Origin: Alistipes onderdonkii
GTDB lineage: Bacteria > Bacteroidota > Bacteroidia > Bacteroidales > Rikenellaceae
DNA length: 64,000 nucleotides
Assembly: GCF_025145285.1 (NCBI RefSeq)
Contig: NZ_CP102251.1
Coordinates: 558,001-622,000, forward strand
Direction: 5' to 3'
Part shown: positions 8,330-16,830 of the stretch, in pieces
Layout: each line of letters opens with the position of its first letter
How positions within the stretch are numbered: position 1 is the first letter of the stretch
Made by a program: the position numbers and the translations under genes
Notes under the pieces: model-generated
Seen by the model: the letters and a program-made list of their open reading frames with translations, nothing else
What the model was told of the DNA's origin: nothing
The model's database searches: none

Positions 8330-9285
8330 TCTACAATTCCGATTATGTCGCTCAGCCGCCCGATCCCGAGCCGTTGCATCTCGGCAGGCAGCGCCTCGAC
8401 GATCTCCTTCGAGGCATAGGGGTTCGCCAGGTTCGCGGCGCCGACCTGTACGGCCGTAGCGCCGGCCATCATCATCTCGATCACGTCGCGGGCCGTCGTC
8501 ACGCCGCCGCACCCCATGACGGGTATTTTGCAGGCCTTGGCAACCTGGTAGACCATCCGCACGGCCACGGGGAAGACCGCGGCACCCGAAAAACCGCCCA
8601 TCGTATTGGCGATGACCGCCTTGCGGTTCCTGACGTCAATCCGCATCCCCAGCAGGGTATTTATCAGGCAGATGCCGTCGGCGCCCGCCTCCTCGCACGC
8701 CCGGGCGATCGAAACGATGTCCGTGACGTTGGGCGACAGCTTGATGTAAACGGGTTTGGTCGTCACGGCCTTCACGGCGCGCGTCACCTCGGCGGCACAC
8801 TCGGGCGACGTGCCGAACGACATGCCGCCGTGCCGCACGTTGGGGCACGAGACGTTGACCTCGATGATGCCGACCTGCGGCTCGCGGTCGATCCGCTCGC
8901 AGCAATAGGCGTACTCCTCGACCGAAAAGCCGCTGATATTGGCGATCACGGGTTTATGGAAAAAAGTCTTCAGGCGCGGCAGCTCTTCGGCGATCACGGC
9001 GTCGATGCCCGGGTTCTGCAACCCCACGGCGTTGATCATGCCCGCCGTACATTCGGCGATGCGGGGCGTGGGGTTCCCGAAGCGCGCATCGCGCGTGGTG
9101 CCCTTGAACGAAAACGACCCGAGGATGTTGATGTCGTAAAAATCCCGGAACTCGTTGCCGTACCCGAACGTACCGCTGGCCGGCACGACCGGGTTATCCA
9201 GTCTCAGGCCGCTCAGGCTGACGGACATATCCGCGGCGGGTTTTTCCGCGGGCCGGTTTTGTGCGATGAACTGCTTGTTTACCAT
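8326..9285 (-). CDS. pyrD: Dihydroorotate dehydrogenase B, catalytic subunit
   Basis: FMN enzyme oxidising dihydroorotate to orotate; class 1B, working with PyrK and NAD. 319 residues from the ATG at 9285 (MVNKQFIAQNRP), which overlaps the pyrK stop (ATGGTAA). Motifs: SLSGLRLDNPVVPASGTFGY at the N-terminus, the catalytic cysteine in EVNVSCPNVRHGG, and PVMGCGGVTTARDVIEMMMA for the FMN phosphate. Adjacent overlapping pyrK supports the 1B assignment. Confidence 0.97.
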   Translation of the reverse strand: MVNKQFIAQNRPAEKPAADMSVSLSGLRLDNPVVPASGTFGYGNEFRDFYDINILGSFSFKGTTRDARFGNPTPRIAECTAGMINAVGLQNPGIDAVIAEELPRLKTFFHKPVIANISGFSVEEYAYCCERIDREPQVGIIEVNVSCPNVRHGGMSFGTSPECAAEVTRAVKAVTTKPVYIKLSPNVTDIVSIARACEEAGADGICLINTLLGMRIDVRNRKAVIANTMGGFSGAAVFPVAVRMVYQVAKACKIPVMGCGGVTTARDVIEMMMAGATAVQVGAANLANPYASKEIVEALPAEMQRLGIGRLSDIIGIVE

Positions 9286-10019
9286 ATGACCTCCCCTTTC
9301 GTTAATACGGGCCCCTCCTTGCAGATGCGCTTGTTCCCGTATTTGGTTTTGCACGAACAGCCCATGCAGGCCCCGAAACCGCAGCCCATGCGCTCTTCGA
9401 ACGAGAGCTGCCCGTCCTGCTGCACGGCGTCGCACAATGCCCGCAGCATCGGCAGCGGCCCGCAGGCATAGAAATAGTCGAACTCGGGGCGGCACTCGGC
9501 GATGGCCGTCGTGACGAAACCCCTGACACCCGCCGAACCGTCGGCCGTAGCCAGATCGACGTCGCAGCCCAGCGCCCGGAATTCGTCGGCATAGAAAACC
9601 TCGTCCGCCGTATTGAACCCGAGCACCACACCGACCCGTTTGCCTGCCGCAAGCAGCACTTTGGCCAGGTTGTAGAGCGGGGGCACGCCTACGCCGCCGC
9701 CCACCAGCAGGGGACGCTGTGCGGCATTGTGCACGTCGAACCCGTTGCCGAGCCCCGTCAGCAGGTCGAGCTCCCCGCCCGCAGCCATACGGCTCATCTG
9801 TGCGGTTCCCTCGCCCACCACCTTGTAGATGAGCGTGAGCGTCGTGGCGTCGTAGTCGCAGACCGAGATCGGACGGCGCAGGTAACGGCCTTCGAGGGCG
9901 ATGTCGACGAACTGCCCGGGGGCGGTGATCCACTGCGTATCCCCCCCGAGCACCATGCGCCATACGGTCGCCGTCAGCGGTTCGTTGGCAAGGATTTTAT
10001 AGATGCCTTTTTTATACAT
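9279..10019 (-). CDS. pyrK: Dihydroorotate dehydrogenase B, electron-transfer (FAD/2Fe-2S) subunit
   Basis: Carries electrons from PyrD FMN through a 2Fe-2S cluster and FAD to NAD. 246 residues. The FAD region is RRPISVCDYD, the NAD region LLVGGGVGVPPLYNLAKVL and FYACGPLPMLRAL. The C-terminal cluster ligands are in MGCGFGACMGCSCKTKYGNK followed by RICKEGPV. It lies 45 bases after carB, with a small stem-loop in the gap, and overlaps pyrD by seven bases. Confidence 0.97.
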   Translation of the reverse strand: MYKKGIYKILANEPLTATVWRMVLGGDTQWITAPGQFVDIALEGRYLRRPISVCDYDATTLTLIYKVVGEGTAQMSRMAAGGELDLLTGLGNGFDVHNAAQRPLLVGGGVGVPPLYNLAKVLLAAGKRVGVVLGFNTADEVFYADEFRALGCDVDLATADGSAGVRGFVTTAIAECRPEFDYFYACGPLPMLRALCDAVQQDGQLSFEERMGCGFGACMGCSCKTKYGNKRICKEGPVLTKGEVIW

Positions 10020-10036
10020 GCTTTTCTGTCCCGATG

Positions 10037-10052
10037 TGCCGCAGGTGCGGCA
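10037..10052 (-). other. Intercistronic stem-loop between carB and pyrK
   Basis: TGCCGC and GCGGCA arms around a four-base loop with no T-tract. Probably a processing or stability element inside the pyr operon rather than a terminator. Confidence 0.35.
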
Positions 10053-10064
10053 TAAAACCCGAAA

Positions 10065-13000
10065 TCACTTCGCGTCGATGGTCGAAACCCCGAACGTAAT
10101 CTCTTCCAGCACGTCCAGCAGCACCTTCACCGTTTCGAGCGCCGTAAATACCGTCACGTTGTTCTCGACGGCCGTGCGGCGGATCTCGTATCCGTCGAGG
10201 CGCGTGTTATGCTGGTTGACGTCGATGGTGTTGATGACGTAGCTCACATGTCCCTGGCACAGCGAGTCGATGATCTCCGAACTGCCTTCGCTCAGCTTGC
10301 GGCGCGTACGGGTACGGATGCCGTGGTTGCGCAGGAACTCGGCCGTCCCGGTCGTGGCCTCGATGTTGAAGCCCAGGTCGTAGAAACGCCGCACGAGGGG
10401 CAGCGCCTGCTCCTTGTCGTGGTCGGCGATCGTGACGAAGATCGTACCGTAGTTGGAGACGTTCATGCCCGTGGCCTGCAACGCCTTGTAAAGCGCGCGG
10501 GTGAGTTTGTCGTCGTAGCCGATCGCCTCGCCCGTGGACTTCATCTCGGGCGACAGGTACGAATCCATACCGCGGATCTTGGCGAACGAGAAAGCCGGGG
10601 CCTTGACGTACCAGCGTTTCTTCTCCTTGCCGTAGACTTCGGTGATGCCCAGCTCGCGGAGCGTCTTGCCCAGGATGACCTGCGTGGCGATGTGCGCCAT
10701 GGGCACGCCCGTCGACTTGGAAAGGAACGGCACGGTACGCGACGAACGCGGGTTGACCTCGATGACGTAGACCTCGTCGTTTTCGTCGAGGATGAACTGG
10801 ATGTTATAGAGGCCGACGATGCCGATCCTCAGGCCGAGTTTGACCGTATAGCCGATGATCTTGTCCTTGGCCTTCTGGCTGACGCTGAAGGTCGGATAGA
10901 CGCTGATCGAGTCGCCCGAATGGATACCCGTACGCTCCACATGTTCCATGATGCCGGGGATGAAGACGTCCTTGCCGTCGCAGATGGCGTCCACCTCCAG
11001 CTCCTTACCCATGATATAGCGGTCGACCAGCACCGGCGAATCCTCATTGACCTCGACGGCCGTCTGCAGGTAGTGGCGCAGGCGCTCCTCGTTCGAAACG
11101 ATCTGCATGGCACGGCCTCCGAGCACATAGCTCGGGCGCACCAGCACCGGGTAGCCGATGCGGGCGGCGGCCTTCACGCCGGTCTCGATGTCGGTGACGG
11201 CCTCGGCCTCGGGCTGCGGGATGCGCAGCTCTTCCATGATCTTCTCGAAGCAACCGCGATCTTCGGCGTTCTTGATCGCCTGCGTATCGGTACCGATAAT
11301 GGGCACGCCCAGCTGCGCCAGCGGCTCGGCCAGGTTGATGGCCGTCTGTCCGCCGAGCGACACGACGATCGCCTTCGGTTTTTCGAGGTGGATGACGTTC
11401 ATCACGTCCTCGACCATCAGCGGTTCGAAATAGAGCTTGTCGCTGGTAGTGTAGTCCGTCGACACGGTTTCGGGGTTGTTGTTGATGATGATGGCCTCGT
11501 AACCGGCCTCGCGGATCGACCAGATGGCATGCACGGTCGAGTAGTCGAACTCAACGCCCTGCCCGATACGGATCGGGCCCGAGCCGAGCACCACGATCTT
11601 CTCCTTGTCGCTCACGACCGATTCGTTCTCGTCCTCGTAGGTCGAGTAGAAATAGGGCACGTAGGAGCTGAATTCGCTGGCGCAGGTGTCGATCATCTTG
11701 TATACGGGGAAGACGCCGTTCTTCTCGCGCAGCCGGTAAACGTCATACTGCGAGATGCCCCACAACTGGCCGATGAACTTGTCGCTGAATCCCATGCGCT
11801 TGGCGTCGCGCAGGGTTTCGACATCCATCGGGTGCGCTTTCACCTCGCGTTCGAATTCGACGATGTTCTTGAACTTTTCGAGGAAGAACATGTCGATCTT
11901 CGTATTGTCGTAGATCAGCACCAGGTCGATGCCGTTGCGGATCAGCTGCGCGATGGCATAGAGGCGGTCGTCCGTAGCGTCCTTGATGTATTCCAGCAGC
12001 TGCGCGTCCGACCAGTCGTCGAATTTCTTGTGGTAGATATGGCAGACGCCCGTTTCGAGCGAGCGCATCGCCTTCAGGAGGCTTTCCTCCATCGTGCGGC
12101 CGATGGACATCACCTCGCCCGTGGCCTTCATCTGCGTACCCAGTTTGTTCGACGCATCGCTGAACTTGTCGAACGGGAAGCGGGCGACTTTGGTGACCAC
12201 GTAATCGAGCGTCGGCTCGAAGCTGGCGGGCGTATTGGCCAGCATGATCTCGTCGAGCGTAAGCCCTACGGCGACTTTGGCCGTCACACGCGCGATCGGA
12301 TAGCCGCTGGCCTTCGACGCCAGGGCCGACGAGCGCGACACGCGGGGGTTCACCTCGATCAGGTAGTATTTGAACGACAGGGGGTCGAGTGCGAACTGCA
12401 CGTTGCAACCGCCCTCGATCTTCAGCTCGCGGATAATCTTCAGCGCCGAGTCGCGCAGCATCTGGAACTCCTTGTTGGTAAGCGTCTGGCACGGCGCCAC
12501 GACGATCGAGTCGCCCGTATGCACGCCCACGGGGTCGATATTCTCCATGCAGCAGATGCTGATGGCCGTGTCGTTGTGGTCGCGCATCACCTCGAACTCA
12601 ATCTCCTTGTAGCCCTTGATGCTCTTCTCGACGAGCACCTGGTGCACGGGCGAGAGGAACAGGGCGTGGCGCATCATTTCGCGCAGCTGCTCCTCGTTGT
12701 CGACGAAGCCGCCGCCCGTACCGCCCAGCGTATAGGCGGGACGCAGCACGACGGGATAACCGATCTGGGCGGCGACCTCCACGGCCTCCTCGATCGACAT
12801 GGCGATCTTCGATTCGATCACCGGTTCGCCCAGCGACTCGCACAGCTCCTTGAAAAGTTCGCGGTCTTCGGCGCGTTCGATCGACTCGAACGAGGTACCC
12901 AGGATCTCGACCTGGCACTCCTTCAGGATGCCTTTGCGGGCCAGCTGCACGGCCAGGTTCAGACCCGTCTGGCCGCCCAGCCCCGGCACGATGGCGTCGG

Positions 13001-13247
13001 GACGCTCGAAACGGATGATCTTGGCCACGTATTCGAGCGTCAGGGGTTCCATGTAGACCTTATCTGCGATATGCGTATCGGTCATGATCGTCGCAGGGTT
13101 GGAATTCACCAGAATTACCTCGTATCCCTCCTCCTTGAGTGCGAGGCACGCCTGCGTACCCGCATAATCGAATTCCGCGGCCTGGCCGATGACAATCGGG
13201 CCGGAACCGATGACCATTACCTTGTTTATATCTTTTCTCTTAGGCAT
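10065..13247 (-). CDS. carB: Carbamoyl-phosphate synthase large subunit
   Basis: Makes carbamoyl phosphate from ammonia, bicarbonate and two ATP. 1060 residues, near the usual 1070. Two homologous ATP-grasp halves are visible: VIGSGPIVIGQAAEFDYAGT at the N-terminus and its counterpart VLGSGPIRIGQGVEFDYSTV (about residue 557). Each has a grasp loop (VVLRPAYTLGGTGGGF, VLVRPSYVLGGRAMQI) and a metal/ATP site (YLIEVNPRVSRSSALASKAS, YVIEVNPRSSRTVPFLSKST). The C-terminal about 130 residues form the MGS-like allosteric domain. The start overlaps the carA end by eight bases, so the subunits are translationally coupled. Confidence 0.98.
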   Translation of the reverse strand: MPKRKDINKVMVIGSGPIVIGQAAEFDYAGTQACLALKEEGYEVILVNSNPATIMTDTHIADKVYMEPLTLEYVAKIIRFERPDAIVPGLGGQTGLNLAVQLARKGILKECQVEILGTSFESIERAEDRELFKELCESLGEPVIESKIAMSIEEAVEVAAQIGYPVVLRPAYTLGGTGGGFVDNEEQLREMMRHALFLSPVHQVLVEKSIKGYKEIEFEVMRDHNDTAISICCMENIDPVGVHTGDSIVVAPCQTLTNKEFQMLRDSALKIIRELKIEGGCNVQFALDPLSFKYYLIEVNPRVSRSSALASKASGYPIARVTAKVAVGLTLDEIMLANTPASFEPTLDYVVTKVARFPFDKFSDASNKLGTQMKATGEVMSIGRTMEESLLKAMRSLETGVCHIYHKKFDDWSDAQLLEYIKDATDDRLYAIAQLIRNGIDLVLIYDNTKIDMFFLEKFKNIVEFEREVKAHPMDVETLRDAKRMGFSDKFIGQLWGISQYDVYRLREKNGVFPVYKMIDTCASEFSSYVPYFYSTYEDENESVVSDKEKIVVLGSGPIRIGQGVEFDYSTVHAIWSIREAGYEAIIINNNPETVSTDYTTSDKLYFEPLMVEDVMNVIHLEKPKAIVVSLGGQTAINLAEPLAQLGVPIIGTDTQAIKNAEDRGCFEKIMEELRIPQPEAEAVTDIETGVKAAARIGYPVLVRPSYVLGGRAMQIVSNEERLRHYLQTAVEVNEDSPVLVDRYIMGKELEVDAICDGKDVFIPGIMEHVERTGIHSGDSISVYPTFSVSQKAKDKIIGYTVKLGLRIGIVGLYNIQFILDENDEVYVIEVNPRSSRTVPFLSKSTGVPMAHIATQVILGKTLRELGITEVYGKEKKRWYVKAPAFSFAKIRGMDSYLSPEMKSTGEAIGYDDKLTRALYKALQATGMNVSNYGTIFVTIADHDKEQALPLVRRFYDLGFNIEATTGTAEFLRNHGIRTRTRRKLSEGSSEIIDSLCQGHVSYVINTIDVNQHNTRLDGYEIRRTAVENNVTVFTALETVKVLLDVLEEITFGVSTIDAK

Positions 13248-14331
13248 TTTTACGCTCCTCCATTATTTTGGTAAACTTCTTGAACAAATAGCCGCTATCC
13301 TGCGGGCCCGAGGCACTCTCGGGGTGGTACTGCATCGAAAAGACACCGTCCCTGGCGCACTCCACGCCTTCGGCCGTGCCATCGAGCAGGTTTACGTGCG
13401 TCAGCCTGAGGTCGGTGGCGGCCAGCGAGTCGATGTCCACGGCATAGCTGTGGTTCTGGCTCGTGATCTCGATCCGTCCCGTCTCCAGGTTTTTCACGGG
13501 GTGGTTTCCGCCGCGGTGGCCGAACTTCATCTTCACGGTCTTGGCGCCATAGGCGAGCGATATGAGCTGGTGCCCCATGCAGATGCCGAAAATCGGCAGT
13601 TTGCCGCGCAGTTGCCTGACCAGCCCGATCACCGGCGTCACATCCTCGGGGTTGCCGGGGCCGTTCGACAGCACGATGCCGTCGGGATGGAAGGCCATGA
13701 TCTCCTCGACCGTCGAGTCGTAGGGCACGATGGTCACGTTGCAGCCCACGCGGTTGAGCTGGCGGATGATATTGTGCTTGATGCCGCAGTCGACGGCCAC
13801 CACGTCGTACTTGTGGTTGGGAACGCGCGACATCCAGCGTTTCTTGCAGCTCACACGTGAAACCATATCGTGCGGCAGGCGATACTCGGCGAGCTTGCGC
13901 ATCGCTTCCTCACGGGGCGTGGCGGCATCGGTGACGATGACCTTCTGGCTGCCCTCGTTGCGGATAATGCGCGTCAGCGTGCGGGTATCTACGCCCCAGA
14001 TCGCCGGGATGCCGTACTCCTCGAACACCTCGTTCAGGGTTTTCGTATACCGGAAATTCGACGGCGAGTCGTTATACTCGCGCACGATCATACCGCCGAT
14101 GGTCGGGTTCTTCGTTTCGTAATCCTCGTCGGTCATACCGTAGTTTCCGATGAGCGGATAGGTCATCACGACCATCTGATCCGTGTAGGAGGGGTCTGAC
14201 ATGATCTCCTGATACCCCACCATCGAGGTATTGAAGACGATCTCGTTGATAGCCTCTCGGTCGGCACCGAAGCCGTAACCGTAGAACTCCCGGCCGTTTT
14301 CCAGAACAATTTTCTTCGTAAATGGTTTCAT
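13240..14331 (-). CDS. carA: Carbamoyl-phosphate synthase small (glutaminase) subunit
   Basis: Hydrolyses glutamine and channels ammonia to CarB. 363 residues. The C-terminal class-I amidotransferase domain has the nucleophile elbow PIFGICMGHQLISLAYG (Cys) and the His/Glu pair in MQYHPESASGPQDS. The N-terminal part is the CPSase small-chain domain (EFYGYGFGADREAINEIVFN). It starts two bases after the pyrC stop and overlaps carB. Confidence 0.98.
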   Translation of the reverse strand: MKPFTKKIVLENGREFYGYGFGADREAINEIVFNTSMVGYQEIMSDPSYTDQMVVMTYPLIGNYGMTDEDYETKNPTIGGMIVREYNDSPSNFRYTKTLNEVFEEYGIPAIWGVDTRTLTRIIRNEGSQKVIVTDAATPREEAMRKLAEYRLPHDMVSRVSCKKRWMSRVPNHKYDVVAVDCGIKHNIIRQLNRVGCNVTIVPYDSTVEEIMAFHPDGIVLSNGPGNPEDVTPVIGLVRQLRGKLPIFGICMGHQLISLAYGAKTVKMKFGHRGGNHPVKNLETGRIEITSQNHSYAVDIDSLAATDLRLTHVNLLDGTAEGVECARDGVFSMQYHPESASGPQDSGYLFKKFTKIMEERKNA

Positions 14332-14333
14332 TC

Positions 14334-15605
14334 TTATCTATTGGTTTTCATCACTTCGTCCGTAAACACTTCCCTGCCGCCCACGACGGTCATCGCCGCA
14401 CGGCCCTGTACTTCCCAGCCCGCAAACGGAGTCGCCCGGCCCATCGAAAGGAACGTCGCAGGGTCGACCCTGTACCGTGCATCGAGATCCAGCACCGTAA
14501 AGTCGGCCTGGTCGCCGACATGCAGCCCGCCGCCCAGGCCGAATATCCGGCGGGGATTGACAGCCATCAGCGCGATCAGCTTTTCGAGCGTGATAATGCC
14601 CGGCAACACCATATATTTATATAACAGCGGGAAAGCACACTCCAACCCCACGATCCCCATGGCGCTTGCGGCCAAGCCGCGCGACTTCTCCGCGGCGGTA
14701 TGGGGCGCATGATCCGTGGCGATCACCTCGATCGTGCCGTCCGTGATCCCCGCAAGCAGGGCATCGCGGTCAGCGCGGCTGCGCAGCGGCGGGTTCATCT
14801 TGAAGCGCCCGTCCTCCTGCAGATCCTCGTCGCAGAGCAGCAGGTAGTGCGGGGCCGTCTCGCAACTCACGCGCAGGCCCCTGGCTTTGGCGCGGCGTAC
14901 CAGTTCGACGCTCTCACGGGTCGACACATGGCAGACATGGTACTGGCAGCCGGTCTTTTCCGCAAGCGCGATATCGCGTTCCACCTGCCGCCACTCGCTT
15001 TCCGAACAGATGCCCTTATGCCCGTGCGCACGGCAGTACTCCCCGTCGTGGATATAGCCGCCCCGCAGCAGGTCGTCGACCTCGCAGTGCGCCACGACCG
15101 GCTTCCCCACCTGTGCAGCGCGGCGCATCGCCTCTTCCATCAGGCCGTCCGACTGCACGCCGCGGCCATCGTCCGAAAAGCCGACGACCTCGGGCGCCAG
15201 CGCCGCAAAATCGACCAGCCGGCCGCAGCCGCGCTGCCCCATCGTGATGCAGCCGTAGGGAACTACGCGCACGACGGCATCGCGGCGGATGATGTCGGTC
15301 TGCGCACGGAGCGTCTGCGGAGTGTCGGGCGCAGGGTTCAGGTTCGGCATCGAACATACCGTCGTATAGCCTCCGCGGGCCGCGGCCGCCGTACCCGTCG
15401 CAATGGTCTCCTTCTGCGAAAACCCCGGTTCGCGCAAGTGGACATGCACGTCGACAAGCCCCGGCACCACGTGGCGCCCCCCGAGGTCTACGACCCGGTC
15501 GGCAACGCCCCCGGCGGGCACGACACGCCCCCCGTCGACGGCAAACTCCCCGGCCGCAAAACGGCCGCCGTCATAAATTACGGCATTGGTATAAAGCGTC
15601 TTCAT
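14334..15605 (-). CDS. pyrC: Dihydroorotase (class I)
   Basis: Cyclises carbamoyl-aspartate to dihydroorotate. 423 residues from the ATG at 15605 (MKTLYTNAVIYDGG). An earlier in-frame ATG at 15632 is rejected because it lies inside the leader hairpin. Zinc site: GLVDVHVHLREPGFSQKE near residue 50, then MVHCEV-type positions (VVAHCEVDDLL), CHVSTRE, and the catalytic Asp in VIATDHAPHT. This is the first structural gene of the pyr operon, directly behind the leader peptide and attenuator. Confidence 0.96.
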   Translation of the reverse strand: MKTLYTNAVIYDGGRFAAGEFAVDGGRVVPAGGVADRVVDLGGRHVVPGLVDVHVHLREPGFSQKETIATGTAAAARGGYTTVCSMPNLNPAPDTPQTLRAQTDIIRRDAVVRVVPYGCITMGQRGCGRLVDFAALAPEVVGFSDDGRGVQSDGLMEEAMRRAAQVGKPVVAHCEVDDLLRGGYIHDGEYCRAHGHKGICSESEWRQVERDIALAEKTGCQYHVCHVSTRESVELVRRAKARGLRVSCETAPHYLLLCDEDLQEDGRFKMNPPLRSRADRDALLAGITDGTIEVIATDHAPHTAAEKSRGLAASAMGIVGLECAFPLLYKYMVLPGIITLEKLIALMAVNPRRIFGLGGGLHVGDQADFTVLDLDARYRVDPATFLSMGRATPFAGWEVQGRAAMTVVGGREVFTDEVMKTNR

Positions 15606-15617
15606 CTGCGTAAGCGT

Positions 15618-15649
15618 AAAAAAATAGGGCAACTGAAACAGTTACCCTA
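15618..15649 (-). terminator. Attenuator hairpin in the pyr operon leader
   Basis: On the minus strand an 11-bp stem (TAGGGTAACTG with CAGTTGCCCTA, one G-T pair), a TTT loop and then seven T at 15624-15618, only 12 bases before the pyrC ATG. It is therefore in the transcribed leader of pyrC, downstream of the promoter at 15810-15778. The stop codon of a 35-codon leader ORF (15644-15642) is inside the 5' arm. A U-rich stretch (GATTTTGTTTTATTA) directly precedes the stem. This is the layout of UTP-sensing pyrBI/pyrE attenuators in enterobacteria: when UTP is low the polymerase stalls in the U-rich part, the ribosome catches up and blocks the hairpin. Confidence 0.75.
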
Positions 15650-15749
15650 ATAAAACAAAATCGCCGAAAACCGGAGGAAATACGTCGCCCAACCAATAGT
15701 CTTGCTGCCAGGAAGCCTGCGCCGACAATATGCTGGGTTTACAATTCAT
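15642..15749 (-). CDS. Leader peptide of the pyr operon (35 residues)
   Basis: Small ORF beginning ATG AAT TGT AAA CCC at 15749 and ending GGG TAA at 15644-15642; the product begins MNCKPSILSA and ends FGDFVLLG. It starts about 25 bases after the predicted transcription start, and its stop lies within the 5' arm of the attenuator hairpin, so a terminating ribosome would cover the hairpin. Its role is probably to position the ribosome rather than the peptide itself. I know no homologue; conservation across relatives would be the test. Confidence 0.6.
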   Translation of the reverse strand: MNCKPSILSAQASWQQDYWLGDVFPPVFGDFVLLG

Positions 15750-15777
15750 AGGTTCTCGGGATCACTATAATTGTGCA

Positions 15778-15810
15778 CAAAGGTAGGGCTTTTTTGCCGG
15801 GCATGCAAAA
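15778..15810 (-). promoter_or_regulatory. Promoter of the pyr operon
   Basis: On the minus strand TTTTG (15810-15806), a 20-base spacer, then TACCTTTG (15785-15778), an exact match to the Bacteroidetes TTTG / TAnnTTTG housekeeping promoter. Predicted leader to pyrC is about 165 bases. Confidence 0.8.
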
Positions 15811-15912
15811 TTTAGCCGGAAAATTTTCAACAAATAATCCACACCGCCCCCGCCGCCGGAAACGCCAACCGCCCCGCAACGGCTTTACAGCCCGGAATGC
15901 CCCCGGGCAGCG

Positions 15913-16686
15913 TTATTTGACGATAAACAGGTCGACGCCCGCCTCTTCGACGATGGTAACCATCTGTTCGGGAATCCCGTCGTCCGTGATGATCACGTCG
16001 ATATCCTCCAACGCACAGATGCGCCCGAAACCGCGCTGCCCGAATTTCGACGAGTCGGCCAGCACGATATTCTGCGACGAGGCCTTCATCATCTTGCGCG
16101 TGAGTTTCGCCTCGTCGAGCGTCGAGGTGGTGATGCCGTGTTCGAGGTCGATGCCGTCCACCCCGAAAAAGAGTTTCGAGCAAATGCAGTCGTCCAGCGA
16201 CCGCGAGGCCTCCTCGCCCAGCACCGAAAGCGACTTCTTATGCACCGTACCGCCCAGCTGCACGACATTGACGTTCTCCGCCTCGTTGAGCAGCACACCC
16301 AGCCGCAGGAACGGCGTGACGATGTTCAGGTGGTGCCACTGGCGCATCTTGATCTCCTCGGCGAAGGCGTAGATCGTGGATCCCGATGCGATGATGATCG
16401 AATCGTTATCGTCCAACAACTCGACGGCGCGCTGCGCGATGAGACGCTTTGCATCGCGGTTGATATTGTCCTTGACATGCACGTCGAGGTCGGCGACATG
16501 GGGATTGGCGGGGCGGGCGCTGCCATGCACCTTGTAAAGCAGCCCTTTGCTCTCCAGGATTTTCACATCCTTACGGATCGTTACCTTCGTGACCCCCAGT
16601 TCGTTCGCCACGTCGGTGATGCGCACGAAACCGTACTTGTTCAGTTTGTCGAGGATATATTTGTGTCGTTCGGCAATGCTCAGCAT
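15913..16686 (-). CDS. DeoR/GlpR-family transcriptional regulator
   Basis: 257 residues. An N-terminal helix-turn-helix (ERHKYILDKLNKYGFVRITD, then VANELGVTKVTIRKDVKILE) is followed by the DeoR sugar-phosphate sensor domain (IIIASGSTIYAFAEEI near residue 98, VLGEEASRSL, FFGVDGIDLEHGITT, VLADSSKFGQRGF). The family typically senses a phosphorylated sugar or glycerol phosphate. It lies downstream of the glycerol-phosphate transporter and G1P dehydrogenase genes but has its own promoter, so it is a likely repressor of that set; the effector is not known. Confidence 0.9.
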   Translation of the reverse strand: MLSIAERHKYILDKLNKYGFVRITDVANELGVTKVTIRKDVKILESKGLLYKVHGSARPANPHVADLDVHVKDNINRDAKRLIAQRAVELLDDNDSIIIASGSTIYAFAEEIKMRQWHHLNIVTPFLRLGVLLNEAENVNVVQLGGTVHKKSLSVLGEEASRSLDDCICSKLFFGVDGIDLEHGITTSTLDEAKLTRKMMKASSQNIVLADSSKFGQRGFGRICALEDIDVIITDDGIPEQMVTIVEEAGVDLFIVK

Positions 16687-16716
16687 ATCTCTCTGTCTTT
16701 TTAGCAGTTATTGGAG

Positions 16717-16748
16717 CAAATATAATTATTTTTTTCGCTTTTATCAAA
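16717..16748 (-). promoter_or_regulatory. Promoter of the DeoR-type regulator
   Basis: TTTG (16748-16745), 20-base spacer, TATATTTG (16724-16717) on the minus strand. The -33 TTTG is made from the end of the T-tract of the upstream terminator, so the two signals are interlocked. Confidence 0.75.
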
Positions 16749-16783
16749 AAAAGTATCCGAAACCGCACTCCGGCTCGGATACT
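16746..16783 (-). terminator. Terminator after the GlpT-like gene
   Basis: Minus strand AGTATCCGA, 14-base loop, TCGGATACT, then seven T. It closes the dehydrogenase-transporter transcription unit. Confidence 0.85.
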
Positions 16784-16830
16784 CCCGGGCCGCAAGACCC
16801 GTATCATCATCTAAAATAGGAACATCCGGT

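Noticed and set aside
10209..13274. Long open frame on the plus strand, about 1000 codons
   Set aside because: It is antisense to carB, whose product is unmistakable; the frame stays open because of GC-rich codon structure and its product is rich in Asp, Arg and His with no domain.
15618..15649. Hairpin as the ordinary terminator of the DeoR-type gene
   Set aside because: It lies more than 260 bases after that gene, and a full consensus promoter lies between them, so the hairpin belongs to the pyr leader.
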